DNA of 64,000 nucleotides from the NCBI GenBank assembly GCA_032717465.1, contig CM064690.1, positions 25,353,653-25,417,652 on the forward strand, given 5' to 3'. Positions 33,206 through 45,206 of this stretch are shown piece by piece. Numbering within the stretch: position 1 is the stretch's first letter; each line of letters opens with the position of its first letter. The DNA comes from Coenobita brevimanus (taxonomy: Eukaryota > Arthropoda > Malacostraca > Decapoda > Coenobitidae). A model generated the notes under the pieces. That model had not been told where the DNA came from. It did not search any database and saw nothing but the letters and a program-made list of their open reading frames with translations. The translations under genes and the position numbers were made by a program.

Positions 33206-33369
33206 ATGCATAAAAACCACTCTAGCAAAATGTAGAATAGCTAAATTCTGTGTTTATTATGATCAAGATCTCTAAACACACTGCTTTTACCAGCTGGCAG
33301 GAAAGAAGATAGGTAAAAAAAAATTACAAAAGCTGTCTTCCAAGTTCTCTGTGTAGTTTGATACTAGAC

Positions 33370-33638
33370 AGTTTTTATCTCACTGTCTGCCTTTTCTCTT
33401 CCACTCATATTCTCCCTCCTCTCTATCTACTCCCTCTTCTGTTTCTCTTTCACTACTCACAGTATCCCTCCTCTCTGCCTGCTGCCTCTCTCTCTCTCTC
33501 CTCCAATCTTCCCAGTATCCTTCCTCTTCTCCAGTCCTCCCAGTCTCCCTCCTCTCTCTACCCAGTCCTTCCATCTCCCTCCTCCTCTACCATTTCTTTT
33601 CCTTTTCCATTTCTCTCACCCTCTCCCTCAGTTCTCAC
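33370..33638. repeat. Pyrimidine-rich tract
   Basis: About 270 bp of CT-rich sequence (CTCCCTCCTCTCT units). On the gene strand it is a GA-rich tract starting immediately after the donor of ValRS exon 9. Confidence 0.85.
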
Positions 33639-33765
33639 TCTTAAAGTTGGTGGAGCATAGAGTGAAGCGCAGAGCATCAGCACCGCATTCTGGAATAGCT
33701 GCCAACATCTGAGAACCACCAGTCTTCAGTAGCTCTTGCCCTGATCCCGAGTGTATCTTCAGTTC
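33639..33765 (-). CDS. VARS2: ValRS exon 9 of the window
   Basis: A 127-nt exon reading ELKIHSGSGQELLK, then AAIPECGADALRFTLC. IPECGxDALRF is a ValRS hallmark downstream of KMSKS. TLC resembles mitochondrial ValRS, and the cytosolic GRDINLD block that normally follows is absent from the join to the next exon. Donor GTGAGA lies against a long GA-rich tract on this strand. Confidence 0.93.
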
Positions 33766-34129
33766 CTGGAGTGACAATAATGTAAAACTGTAAGGTTATG
33801 AGTGCACATACTGGCAGGAAAGGGAGCTGGTATGATTTATATGTAAAGATTCTGAGTTTGTAAGATGATACAAGGTGCAGTGGTAAGGAAGTGATATGAA
33901 GAAGAGTAAGGAGGAGGTGGTGTGGTAAGGAAGTGATATGAAAAGGAGCTGGTATGAAGAAGGGTTAATAATCTGGTCTTTTGTTTCTCAAAAGCAGCAG
34001 TTATTCCTTTGGGAATTCACTAGCGCTCAACACCTAAATTATTTTTACAGTTACGAGAATTGACATCTTTCATGTATAACACAAGCAACGTCATATATAT
34101 ATGAAAGTGGCAATAATTAAACCCTATGA

Positions 34130-35830
34130 TCATCCATCATAGTACCTCTCTCAAGGTCATAACATTTTGGAAAAAGAAAGGCTTTCAGCTGTCTCTCACA
34201 GGATTCAGCAGAAGAGTTGTCTTATGGACAATGGCAATCTATTATATAACCTAGGGGCTCTATACACAAAAGAATGATCAGAGAAAGATGACTGGTGAAT
34301 GGCTCCAGGCTCATTAAGACGCAAGGAGTCATCTTCACTGCGTAACATCACACCCAGGCGTGCCGATGGGAGTTTTAACAATTCAGCAAGATACTTTGGT
34401 TCACCAAACTTAAGAACCTCGAATGTAATAAGACAGTGTAAATTCAATTCTAACCTGTACTGGTAACCAATGCAACTCAATTAGGAACGGGATAGTAGAG
34501 GTTCTCGGGGGGGGAGACCAAATATAAGCCGTGCTGCCCTGTTCAACACAGACTGAACTTTTGTTGGTACAGTATATTATTTGGAAGACCAGTCCACAAT
34601 GAATTACAACAATTAACACGAGACCAGACCACTGCATGGACCAATGTTAAGAGGCAATGTCTGACAACCTGATTAATATGTTCTTTGTGATTTAACTTTG
34701 AATTAAAATAAACACCCGGATTTCAAAAAGAACTGACTGGCCGAAGCTGTGACATGCCAATGGTCAAAGCCAGGGCATTATCGGTGTCGTCACCTCTTCT
34801 GTTTCCTCTGATGATGATGATCTCAGTTTTACCATTATTCAGCTTAAGTTTCCTATTAGCCATCCAAATCATAATATCAGACATTGGAGATTCAAGCTTA
34901 GTCTTAGCATCGTTGATATCTGACATCTTAACATAGGGCTGGGAATTGTAAGCATAAAAATGATAGGACACATCGTAAGCATCAAGTAAAGACGATAAAC
35001 TACTTGTGTAGATAGTAAATAGAATTGGACCCAAAACTGATCCTTGAGGGACTTCGAACAGAAGGGGAGCAGAATCAGAGCTAGCATAATCAACAATCAC
35101 TCTCTGAGATCTGTTCGACAGATACAACTTAAGAAGCAAAAGAGCACTATCACGAACGCCATAAAAATACATATCATCCAACAATAGCTTGTGCTCTACT
35201 GTATCAAAAGCTGCAGACAGATCCAACAGAACTAGGAGAGAGGACATCCCACTACAGTTGTTTGCCACCAAGTCACTATGAATCCTTGTTAGTGCAGTTT
35301 CAGTTGAGTGGTATTTTCTGTATGCTGACTGGACAACAGGAACAACTCTTTTGTGTTCGGGTAGTGGTAAGAGTTGATTGAGTATAGCCTGCTCAGTAAT
35401 CTTGGATATGAAAGACATGTTAGAGACTGGACGATAAATTGTTATGCTCTCGACATCAAGGCCAGGTTTCTATATTTGGGGCCTAAGCAAAGCACATTTC
35501 TCAGACTGCACAAAATTACTTTATAAGAAGCATCTATTTATTATGTTGCAGATAAATTCTGCAGCATGCTCGTACACATCAGGCAGTTGTGACGTTACAC
35601 GGGTCGAGTGGGCAAAATGTTTTATTAAGTTCTCTTATGTAACATTTGACTTTGTTTACATCCAACAGATGAAACGTTGAAAGCAAATGATTCCCAATGC
35701 ACCATGAGTGGAAGTCAACTGAGTATGCTTCACCAGGAGAACTGTTGTCTAAATCACTTCTTATGCAAGATATCTTAGTTGTAAAAAATGAAGCAAAAGC
35801 AGAAGCCAACTGTTTCTAAAGTGTTGGGTG
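34130..35830 (-). mobile_element. CR1/L2-like LINE, decayed
   Basis: Minus-strand order: 35809-35579 has FASFFTTKISCIRSDLDNS; 35418-34723 has the RT (YRKYHSTETALTRIHSDL, LVLLDLSAAFDTVEHKLL, VPQGSVLGPILFTIY). 34637-34205 has the C-terminal LHWLPVQVRIEF and APRLYNRLPLSIRQ blocks. The YADDTQ box reads YAYNSQ, so the catalytic Asp pair is lost. HSTETAL and AFDTVEH are typical of the CR1/L2/Rex group. No endonuclease is seen; it is 5' truncated. Confidence 0.85.
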
Positions 35831-36486
35831 TATAGGATGACTGAAAGTGGAACTTGTAAGGATGTGGTGGATGGTGAAGTTGGTAAGGTTCTGGGTATAC
35901 AGTATATGGTATATTAACTCCTGGTGTTATAATAATAACAATAAGAGTTATGATTACTTAAGAGGGAAGTATTAAGGGTAGTTTATAAGGTTTTAGGTGT
36001 GTCTTGTTCTCAGATAATCAAACACAGGAGTTGTACAAGACGGGACGAAGAGGAAGTGTTGGTACGAGTTCATGTGATGTTTCCAAGTTCTATGAGATGA
36101 GAAGATGAGTTTATGAGGTTTTGTCTGTGACTTCTTACAAGAGATAAGAAGAGACTGCTTGTGTAAACTAATACAGTATATATATATATTTTTAAATAAA
36201 AACTAGCTCTGTTAAGCCTTTTTAGCTAGTTTTACTGACTATATGAGGTATTTGTAGAGATGTTATTTGTGTGCCCAGAAAAGATCAACTGAGTATTCAG
36301 TATGAATGAATTGTGGGATGTCTATCAAGGGAAGTGGTAGGTTCCAGCAATGACACTAATGCTTACAGAGTTATGATTATGGAGTTTATAATTATAAACA
36401 ATGATGATAAAGATGATGATGGCAAAGATAAGGTGATGGTGATAAAGATGTTATGTTTTCTTCACAAAAGAGTAACAGTGGTGGAC
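35831..36486. other. Intron, no recognised feature
   Basis: AT-rich, with a short TA tract near 36177. No gene is seen. Confidence 0.5.
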
Positions 36487-36594
36487 CTCTAATGCAGCCC
36501 CGTTGATGACATGAAGTGGGTCGACAATGTTCCCTCTCGATTTTGACATCTTGTGACCATCAGCATCACAGATCAGACCATGCAGTAACACTGT
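36487..36594 (-). CDS. VARS2: ValRS exon 8 of the window (KMSKS exon)
   Basis: A 108-nt phase-0 exon containing [13 protein letters not shown] and [18 protein letters not shown] is the class I signature loop that stabilises the aminoacylation transition state. Acceptor is ttgcag. The donor used is GTCCAC, which is weak; a GTGAAG 21 bp further on would add seven residues. The shorter form gives the spacing expected for the family, so I chose it. Confidence 0.93.
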
Positions 36595-37751
36595 CTGCAA
36601 TAAAACAACACAATGCACAAACATTCAAAATGACTGCCTAAATGCTTACTCCAACCCTGACAAGGCTCCATGAAACCTTGGAAGTGTAACCTGAACTTAC
36701 ACCTACAGTACTCAGGGTCAAACAATGGTACGGTATGTGAAGAAAGTACTGTACAGTCCTACACAGGGTCAATTTGAAAGCACTATCCCATACATGGGCC
36801 TCTAAGTCTGACATACAGTAACTCTCTTGTTAAGGTATATAAACTGTCAAAGACAACTGTGTCTGAAACACACCTGTTCAAGCATTTTTCTATCATGAAA
36901 AATGTAGGGATGCAAGTTGCTATGCTAAAACTTGTACCTTATGTTCTGAACTATGACAGCCTAGTCTTGGGTCCTCTACATCCAGTGGGGGGACATCATG
37001 GGCCTAGCCATTAAAATTTTTTGTTGTTCACATACCTACTCCTATTCTGCGTATTCATCTATCTATAGCACTATTGATGCCTTGCTTCCTCCTACAAACT
37101 TTCACATGACAATTTTCCAGGTTACATCTTCCTGCTCTCTCATCTATGGTACTCCTTTTCCTTTATCAGCTCTCACATCGATCCATTGTCCAACTCCCTC
37201 CTCCTAAGTAGCTGAAGGTTTCCTCTTCCAGCATCATCAATTACCTCACATTCAAACACTCTCCTTATTATTCTAAGTTCCTGCATTAAATTTTTCATCT
37301 GCAGTGGCAGCAAAATTCATCAGAGGCCTTAAATAGACAAGGAAGACGACTGTCGTCTCTGACCATTTTAGAAAACACTTAATCTACATCGTTATGCATT
37401 TTTGAGGCTTGATATGGATGAACATGGCTTCAAGAACTGTAGGCTACCATGCAAATTCAATGACTTAAGTACAATGGCAAGTGAATCACAGTTATTATTA
37501 GGATGATGGTTACTATCTCTTATAAACTTGTAACCTAGGTCAAACTAGCCAGTTAAAGGACTTGCAGGCATGACCACAACTTACATAATTGTTGCCAAAA
37601 CTGACTTGAAATTATTAGGTAAGTAGACCCAAAGCCTCAGCTGGTACAAGAGAACTCTTTTATTATTACCCTAAAAGATCACTGATCTATGGTCCACCAA
37701 GTCAGATGTCACAAAACAACAAGAACTTTATGAGGTTGAGGACTAACTCAC
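36595..37751. other. Intron, no recognised feature
   Basis: No frame or repeat recognised between ValRS exons 8 and 7. Confidence 0.5.
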
Positions 37752-37981
37752 TTTAAAGGGCAACTCTCCTGTAAGCTTAAGGGCCAACATAACCATCCTA
37801 GCCACCCAGAAGAAGAGAATATCATGCCCAGTCTCCAGCAGTGTGATAGGGTAGTGTGCACGCAGCTCCAGCGTGTCTTGTGGCCATCCAAACACCACAA
37901 AAGGGTAGAGTCCCGAGGAGAACCAAGTGTCAAGAACATCATCGTCTTGTGTTACTGAGATGATACTGGATGCCGGTAGTC
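37752..37981 (-). CDS. VARS2: ValRS exon 7 of the window (catalytic second half)
   Basis: A 230-nt exon reading [21 protein letters not shown], then [17 protein letters not shown] and ending LTGELPFK. These are the class I catalytic-core strands and helices between the editing domain and KMSKS. The acceptor is ttgccag and the donor GTGAGT. GWPQ matches the mitochondrial paralogue as I remember it, where cytosolic forms usually have GWPN. Confidence 0.96.
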
Positions 37982-38210
37982 CTGGCAAGTGTTGGAAGCT
38001 GAGTGAATTTTGGGAACATTTTTGTTGTAGGCACCATGGACTACTGTACATCAGGAATATGGCAGTAAAAAATGTGCCATGACATACATGGTAAAATCAG
38101 TAAATCAGAGAGGAAAAATAGGCATGGAAAGTATAAAAAGCTGTCCCTACAGCACCTTGGCCACTCTTCTACTATTCCTAAGTTCAGTTTTTAAATTTCT
38201 TATCTCTAGG

Positions 38211-38712
38211 TGGGGGCGCTCACCATCCACCCACTCAATGTAGAGCTGCTCTCGGGTGTCTGCCCTGTCCTCTCCTCCATCCTTCTTTCCTTCCATCTTC
38301 TTCTATCTTTCCTTCATTCTTTCCTCGTCCTTCTGCCTACGGGTGACTTTACACTCCCTCTTCTGTCTTTCATTCCTTCATTCTTTCCTCTTCCTTCTGC
38401 CTATGGGTGAATGTACACTGAGTGACAAGCCAAATGGTTTCCTGTACACCAGGAAACTATTTGCTACACTGGGTGGTAACCATATAACCAAATTTTGACG
38501 CCTGGTGGTTTAGTGGGTAATTATTGTGCTCCAATCAGATTGAGCTGGTGAGGGTTTATATCCAAGGGATGGTTGGGGTTTATTGCTCACGTAATGCCAC
38601 TCAGGGATGAGTGAGGTTGGTCACTCTCATCTTAAATGTCAGGACCAACTGCCTAGCCCCAGGCTCCTACTGTCCTCATGGGGCAACGTAGGATTGGATG
38701 GATGGATGGATC
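38211..38712 (+). mobile_element. tRNA-derived SINE, full-length reference copy
   Basis: About 500 bp. It starts GGTGGGGGCGCTCACCATCC, then a TTCC/CTTT-rich middle. A palindrome follows at about 38432-38462 (AAATGGTTTCCTG, short loop, CAGGAAACTATTT). The tRNA-like part has TGGTTTAGTGG fitting the A-box consensus and GGTTTATATCC fitting the B box with about two mismatches. It ends (GGAT)n. RNA polymerase III promoters of this type drive SINE transcription. At least nine other pieces occur in the window. Confidence 0.82.
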
Positions 38713-38967
38713 TCTGTCACATGTTAAACAATTCATAACAAGTTGCTTCATCATTACCAGGCAATTAGTCATTTCCTGAATTGTCAGTCATTGAAAGGAA
38801 CAACACTCTTCCCATCATGGTAATGAAAATTTCATGCTTACAGTTCAATTACTTAGAAATTCTTTTCTTTCTTCAATTTCCATACTTCTGATTGTAACAT
38901 ATTCAAATAAATTACCATTTCAACTAATATTTAAAAGACAGATTGGGTTGAGTGTATATTCTATCCA

Positions 38968-39466
38968 TTCATCATCCAATCCTAAGTTGCCCCATGAGGA
39001 GCGAAGGAGCCTGGGGTTAGGCAAGTTGGTCCTGGCATTTAAGATGAGAATGACCACCCTCACTCATCTCTTGAGTGGAATAATATGAGCAATAAATTCC
39101 AACCACCCCTTGTATATAAACCTACAAAGGCTCAATCCGACTGGAGCGCCTTAATTACCCACTAAACACCAGGCGCCCTAATTTGGTTACATGGTTACCA
39201 CCCAGCATAGTAAATGGTCTCCTGGTGTACAGGAAACCATTTGGCTAATCACTAAGTGTACGGTCACCCATAGGCAGACGGAAGAGGAAAGAATGAAGGA
39301 AAGAAAGACAGAAGAGGGAATGTAAAGTCACCTGTAGGTAGAAGGAAGAGGAAAGAATGAAGGAAAGAAAGACGGAAGAGGAAGGAAGGAAAAGAGGAAA
39401 GGGCAGACACCCAAAGCAACACTATATTGAGTGAGTGGATGGTGAGTGACCCCACCTACCACTAAG
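38968..39466 (-). mobile_element. SINE, full-length minus copy
   Basis: Reverse-oriented complete copy, only about 255 bp from the plus copy at 38211-38712. The pair forms a large inverted repeat inside the intron between ValRS exons 6 and 7. Confidence 0.82.
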
Positions 39467-39512
39467 TGCCCCCATGGACAAAGCTAGATATACAGCTTGC
39501 TACACCACCTAC

Positions 39513-39766
39513 CCTCCCTCTCCATGGCCCTGTGCCTGGCATCATCCTCTGAGTGTGCAGCCAACCACAACTGGTGGCCATCCCGCCAGGTGACACAATA
39601 TGCTGGAACCCTGTGCCCCCACCACAGCTGCCGCGACACACACCATTCCCGTCCACTCTCCAGCCACTCCTGCCATGTGCGGCGGTGCATGTCAGGGTGA
39701 ATCTGTAATTCACCAGTGCGAACTGCTTTGATTGCCTCTGTGGCCATGTCTGAGCACCGGATGAAC
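39513..39766 (-). CDS. VARS2: ValRS exon 6 of the window (WWGH segment)
   Basis: The longest exon here, 254 nt. It encodes FIRCSDMA, WQEWLESGREWCVSRQ, then LWWGHRVPAY, followed by a variable AHSEDDARHRA segment. REWCVSRQLWWGH is the near-universal return from the editing insertion to the catalytic fold in ValRS. Donor is GTAGGT. The single trailing G joins GA of the next exon. Confidence 0.96.
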
Positions 39767-40329
39767 CTGGAGACAAGAGGTAGAGTGAGCATACAGGAAA
39801 ACTTCAGCTCATCATTATCATCATCTCACCCCTAAGATCTTGCCCACCAACCCCATGCCTCCAGGCTATTTTATCATCATATACCTTTCACACTCTCTCA
39901 AACACTCCTCTTCTTTCTCCATTTTTCTCACCAACATACTGCCCCATTCTCTTCTTCCATATCACATGATGTTAATCATGATATTTCACATTTTTACATT
40001 CCTATGATTGCTAGTATTTCTCTTAGATGAACATCATGATCTGGTGCTACATAAAATTACCCAAATACATCCTTAGCAGTAAAAGAATTAATAGAAGATC
40101 ACTGGAAGAATAAGGCAATAACCATGACCAGTAGTTCCATAACAGGATCATCTAAACTTCTGTAAAAATATTACTCCTAGAACAATTTCTTATGCTTAAT
40201 GTGACATCATCATACTATCCATATTTCACACTCACTACAAAACTAGATGGGCAAGATCCAGAACAGAAAAATAATGCATAAAATAAAGAGAGTTGTCAAC
40301 AGAATGATGAGTGATCTACTGCAAGCTGG
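39767..40329. other. Intron, no recognised feature
   Basis: No gene or named repeat between the exon and RTE-C. Confidence 0.45.
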
Positions 40330-41870
40330 GCAATCAACAGGATGCAGCTGGGGAGGGCGATGGATGTGTCTGGGTTGACTGCCGAAATGTTGAAGGCCTC
40401 AAGAGACATAGAAGTGGATTTATCAATGATTAAAAATTTTTTGATAATTTATGAGTCTGCTGTTCCAGATTGCTGGTTGAAGAGTGTGATGGTAAATGTG
40501 TATAATGGGAAGGGTGATGCCCTGGAAAGAGGAAATTATAAAGGCATAAAACTTTTGGACCAGTTAATGAAGGTAACTGAGAGTCCTGGATGGTATGATA
40601 AGAGAAATGGTGAATAATGATAAGATGCAATTTATGTTTATGCCAGGCAAAAGGACAACTGATGCAATATTCACTGTCTGGCAACTTCTGGAAATATAAA
40701 TAGGGAAGAAGAGGAAGCTGTACATTGTTTTTATTGATCTGGAGAAGGCCTTTGACAGACTTCCTAAGTGGAGAAGTGGGCAATGAGAAAGTTTGAGGAT
40801 CAAGGAGTAGGTGATTAGAATGGGTATGGCAATGTATGAGAGTGCTCACACTGAGGTGAGAGTGATCGGAGGTTTAAGTGATGAGTTTTCCATGAATGAT
40901 GGCAGGCATCGGGGGTCAGTATACTCTTATGACCATTATTGTTTATGATGGTGCCAGAAGCTCTCTAATATGACTTCAGAACTGGAGTCCCATGGGATAT
41001 GTTGTATGCTGATGACTTGGTGTCGACTGCTAAGAATGAGAGGGAGGTGGGGAAAGAGTTAAGAAGTGGAGTGATGGAATGGGGTACAAGTGTTTGAGAG
41101 TAAATGCAGATACAGTAAAGTCATGATATATATGGCTGTTGGCAGTACTGTTAAAGCAGAGGGAGTGTGGCCATGTGCAGTTTGCCATAAGGGTGTAGGA
41201 AGGAACTCCATCTTGTGAAGTGTTTGTGATAAATTGGTACATAAGAGAGGTAGTGGTATTCAGCTGTAAAATAATGCTGATTTCATGTGTGTGGTGAGTC
41301 TGGAATACCAGCAAAGACAGAGGTGTGAAAAGCCTGATCTTGCTGGAGAGCCTCATGAGTGTGTAGAGGAGTTATATGAGGGGCATGTTATGGCTGAAGG
41401 TGGAGCTGGAGCTAACTTTGTGGCTAGGGTAAGAAGTGGTTGGAGGAAGGTCATGGAGATTCTGCTTTTCCTGACGTTAAGAGGGCTCTCCCTCCAGGCT
41501 AAGGGGTCCTTGTATGCAGTACATGTTAGGAGTGTAATGCTGTGTGTTAGTGAGACCTGGGCAGTAAAGGAAGAGGATATTTGTAAGCTCAGACATATTA
41601 AAATGACGATGATTAGATGGATGTGTAGTACATCCTTGAATGAGAGACCTGGGGAGGTTAGGACTGCGACTGAGGAGCTGCGGGAAAGGAGGAGACTTAT
41701 TAAATTAATTAGTGCTGTGACGAGGAAAGGTAGACTGAGATGGTCTGTGCATACTGAGAGGATAGAAGATGACGACTGGGTGCAGAAGGTGGGAGGTGTG
41801 AATGCCAGGGATAGGGCAGCAAGGAGCAGACATAAAAAAAGTCCTAAGATGATTTCATAGTGTTACCTCA
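40330..41870 (+). mobile_element. RTE-C LINE, decayed
   Basis: Plus-strand pieces of one ORF2: VNVYNGKGDALERGNYKGI (RT palm start), then VFIDLEKAFDRLP near 40725-40760, LYADDLVS near 41005, and the C-terminal region SETWAVKEEDICKLRHIKM, then DDDWVQKVGG. Motif A Asp and the YADD box remain, but many frameshifts and stops separate the parts. Related 3' sequence lies on the minus strand at 54310-54740. Confidence 0.82.
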
Positions 41871-42248
41871 GAGATAAGGGACTGAGTGGGGATGCTCCCA
41901 GAGGTGAAGCAGCATGCAGAGGTGCCATTAGGTGACCAAGACTGACAAAGGAAAGCAGGCTGGAGCCTTTGTAAACAAAATAGACAAAGAATGGTCTCAT
42001 GTGATCCATGATCTATGAGTTCTACATATCCCCACCCTACACAAAAAGCTAAACTGGGCTGTCAAAATGATGAATGTGCTATTGATTATTTTTCTTTCTC
42101 CATTTATTTATTTATTAAAACTGCATATTTATCTACTTATTTTTTTTCCTGCTGTTGCTGACAGACAGTCAAGACTCTGGATAATTAAACTTCTACAGAA
42201 ATTCTAACAGCAGTAAGGCAACAATATACTAGTTCAAGGGACAAATAC
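41871..42248. other. Intron, no recognised feature
   Basis: Nothing recognised; short T-rich runs near 42095-42150. Confidence 0.45.
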
Positions 42249-42394
42249 CACTGAGGCTTGAGCATGTGTTCAATGACATCATGAGTGCGGGTACACAGTG
42301 GCAGCATCATGGGATGGGGATGGCAGCCACGGTACAGTCCCAGGTTCTTCAGCGCCTCGGTGATGACTGGTCGTGCTGCAAACCTCGGAAGACC
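42249..42394 (-). CDS. VARS2: ValRS exon 5 of the window (editing domain)
   Basis: A 146-nt exon reading GLPRFAARPVITEALKNLG, then LYRG, MMLPLCTRTHDVIEH and KPQ. It corresponds to the end of CP1, where most ValRS have PLCxRSxDVIE. Acceptor is ccgccag, donor GTATTT. It ends with TG of a Trp codon completed by the first G of the next exon, giving the expected KPQW-F. Confidence 0.93.
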
Positions 42395-43035
42395 CTGGCG
42401 GTGGGAAAATCAGGGAAGAAGTAGAAGACAGCGTAGATTAATGCCTGTCAGCTACACTGTGCATCATTAAAACAGTATTTCATCCTAATCTTCCTCTAGA
42501 ATACAACCCACAACAGTCAGTATTACATCCAGGTCCCCATTATACTACTGGGCTGAACAGGAATGAGGGAAAAACAACCTAGTCCCCGTCCAACCAGCAG
42601 TATAAGAGGAGACCAAGATGTAACAGCTGGTAATGACATCTGTGTTTAAGACTTGGTAGAAACGTATGATGTTTAGGTTGAGGGCTAACTGAGCTGGGAT
42701 GATGGATAGCAGCTAAGTTAAGATAATACGGAAACTCATACTGTATGGAGTTGTGGGCAAACTGAGATGGAGCGAAAGACTGCGCCTGGTATGAGGGTTA
42801 TGTACTACTGTACAGTAAAACCTCACTAAATGCTACTTTGTCAAACCTTACTTTTATCAGTCACAATAAATATGCTGAACTTTCTTGTTTCAAACTCAGT
42901 CCAGTATAAGTGAACAAATCTTGAGTAAACTAAACAGGGAAACACTCAGGACTGTGTTACCAATGGAAAGCTGCCATCAGGTGACAGGATCAATATGGGT
43001 CAACAGTCCCCAAACATAATGCAAATGTAAACAGA
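42395..43035. other. Intron, lone transposon-like end
   Basis: CAGTAAAACCTCACTAAATG, preceded by TA, at 42813 resembles a Tigger-type end. Nothing else is recognised. Confidence 0.4.
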
Positions 43036-43378
43036 ATGGTTAATAAAATAACAGAGGTAAATACCAGTAAACGAAAAATTTATAAGTTTTTGGAACATGT
43101 ACAAAAGGAATGCAGTGCCACAAAATACGACACTCGCACAGTGAAGAATCCTGTGAAGCGGGTGAAAAATGGGAAAGCAGCTGGGGTTGATGAGGTGTAT
43201 GCAGAGATAATTAAGTGTAGTGGAGAGAGCGAAATGAAGTGCTTATTGGAGGTATGAAAGAAGGCATGGATGAGTGAAACTGTGCCTGCAGAGTGGAAAA
43301 AGGCTGTGACTGTACTCTTGTACAACAATAAAGGTGAGCAAAATGAGTGCAAGAATTATCATGGCATAAGTTTCTTGA

Positions 43379-45206
43379 TTTTTTTTTTTTTTTTTTTTTA
43401 CGTGAAGAAGGAACCAAAGGCCACGAGCCTGCAATAACTGTTCCCTCCAAGAGAAAAACAAAATACAAGAGAGAGCCAAATTCAAGATCCGATCACTTCG
43501 AGATGCCTGGACACACTGCGTTTGAAAGACTGGAGATCATAATTATGAAGCAGGAAATACAGACAGAGGGAGACAGTTCCAGAGTTGACTTGTTGCATAA
43601 ATGAAGGACTGGGAGTAACGGTTAACTCTTGCATTAGAGAGCTGGACAGAAAAAGGATGAGAGTTTGCTGCTAGACGGGTGCTACGCGCCCGTCGTAGAG
43701 GTGGAGGAATACATGCAGACAGTTCAGAGGAGCAGTGACCATTGAAGTAGCGACAGAAAAGAGATAAAGATGCAACAGTGCGGCAAAGAGACAGAGGTTG
43801 AAAGGAGTCAGTAAGAGGAGGAGAGTTAATGAGACAAAAAGCCTTTGACTCCACCCTATTGAGAAGAGCTGTATATGGGGAACCTCCCCACACATGAGAG
43901 TTGTACTCCACACAGGGGCGGATAAAACCCCTGTATAGAGTCAACAACTGTGCAGGGGTAAAGCAGGAATGGAGTCGGCTTAGCACATCTAATCTCTTAG
44001 AAGCAGATTTTACAAGAGATGTAATATGATCTTTCCAAGACAAGTCCCAAGTAAATGAAACCCCAGGCATGTTCAAGGATTATGCAGGATTAAGCTGAAT
44101 GTTATTAAACATTAGTGGGTACACCTGTGCAAGATTTTGTCGGGTCGATAGGTGTAAGAACTGAGTCTTTGATGCATTAAAAACAACAAGATTATTTTTA
44201 CCCCAGTCAGAGATACGAGCCAAGTCAGACATTGGGTGTGCCATAGCCTCATCCCTTATTTGTTGAAGTAACTGCTGAGATGGGCATTGCGGGAACTGAA
44301 TGGAAAGGTGAAGGATGGAGTCATCAGCATATGAGTGGATAGAGTTAGATGTACAGCTTAGAAGGTCATTGATGAATAAAAGGAAGAGAGCTGGTGATAG
44401 GACAGAGCCCTGAGGAACATCACTGTTGACAGATCTAGGAGAAGAACGATGGCCATCCACAACAGCAGCTAAAGACCCGTAAGGAAGCTAGAGATGAAGG
44501 CACAGATAGAAGGATAGAAACCGTAAGAGGGCAGTTGACAGAAGGATAGAAACCGTAAGAGGGCAGTTGATAGAAGGATAGAAACCGTAAGAGGGCAGTT
44601 TAGAAATTAAAGATTTATGCCAGACTCGATCAAAAGCCTTTGATGTCAATTGCAATGCCAAAGTCCCGAAAGGAAGATGACCAGGAGTCTGAAAGGTAGG
44701 TGAGAAGATTGCCAGTGGAGCATCCCTGACGGAACCCATACTGACAATCAGAAAGATGGTTGTGATAGGAAAGATGTTTTAAAATTTTTCTATTATGAAT
44801 TGACTTAAAAACTTTTGAGATATAGGATGTTAAAGCAATTGGACGATAGTTAGAGGATTGGGAATGGTCACCCTTCTTCAGGACTGGCTGAATGAGAACA
44901 AACTTCCAGCAAGAAGGAAAGGTACACGTTCATAGACAAAGGTGAAAGAGTTTGCCTAGGCAGGGTGTAAGCATAGAAGCACAGTTCTTGAGAACAACAG
45001 GAGGGACTCCATCAGGCCCATATGCCTTGTTAGTACTGATGCCTGTGATGGCAGAAAATACATCAGCTGAAGAAATTTTAATGTCAGCCATGAGGAAGTC
45101 AGAGGGGGGAAGTGATGGAGGAACAGCACCGGAATCGTCTAAGGCGGAATTGGAGGAGAAAGTCCAGGTGAAGAAATCTGCTTTATCAGTAGAAGAAATA
45201 GCTACA
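43379..45206 (-). mobile_element. Jockey/I-like LINE nested in RTE-B
   Basis: A 1.83-kb minus-strand LINE with a 21-base poly(A) tail (T run at 43379-43399). From its 5' side: TNKAYGPDGVPP and NYRPIALTS-like RT blocks (about 45100-44830), then PQGSVLSPALFLLFINDLL and HSYADDSILHLS (44460-44080), then FTWDLSWKDHITSLVK, RLHSCFTPAQLL and YNSHVWGGSP (44076-43543). The YADD box is intact. It lacks an endonuclease, so it is 5' truncated. Confidence 0.88.
44508..44603. repeat. 32-bp triplication inside the nested LINE
   Basis: Three copies of AGAAGGATAGAAACCGTAAG plus AGGGCAGTTGAY, starting at 44508, 44540 and 44572. A 32-bp unit is not a multiple of three, so each extra copy shifts the RT frame. 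It arose in this copy after or during insertion. Confidence 0.92.

Noticed and set aside
38460..38580. tRNA gene
   Set aside because: A- and B-box words are present, but no cloverleaf pairing or anticodon arm is convincing and the segment recurs as a dispersed SINE.
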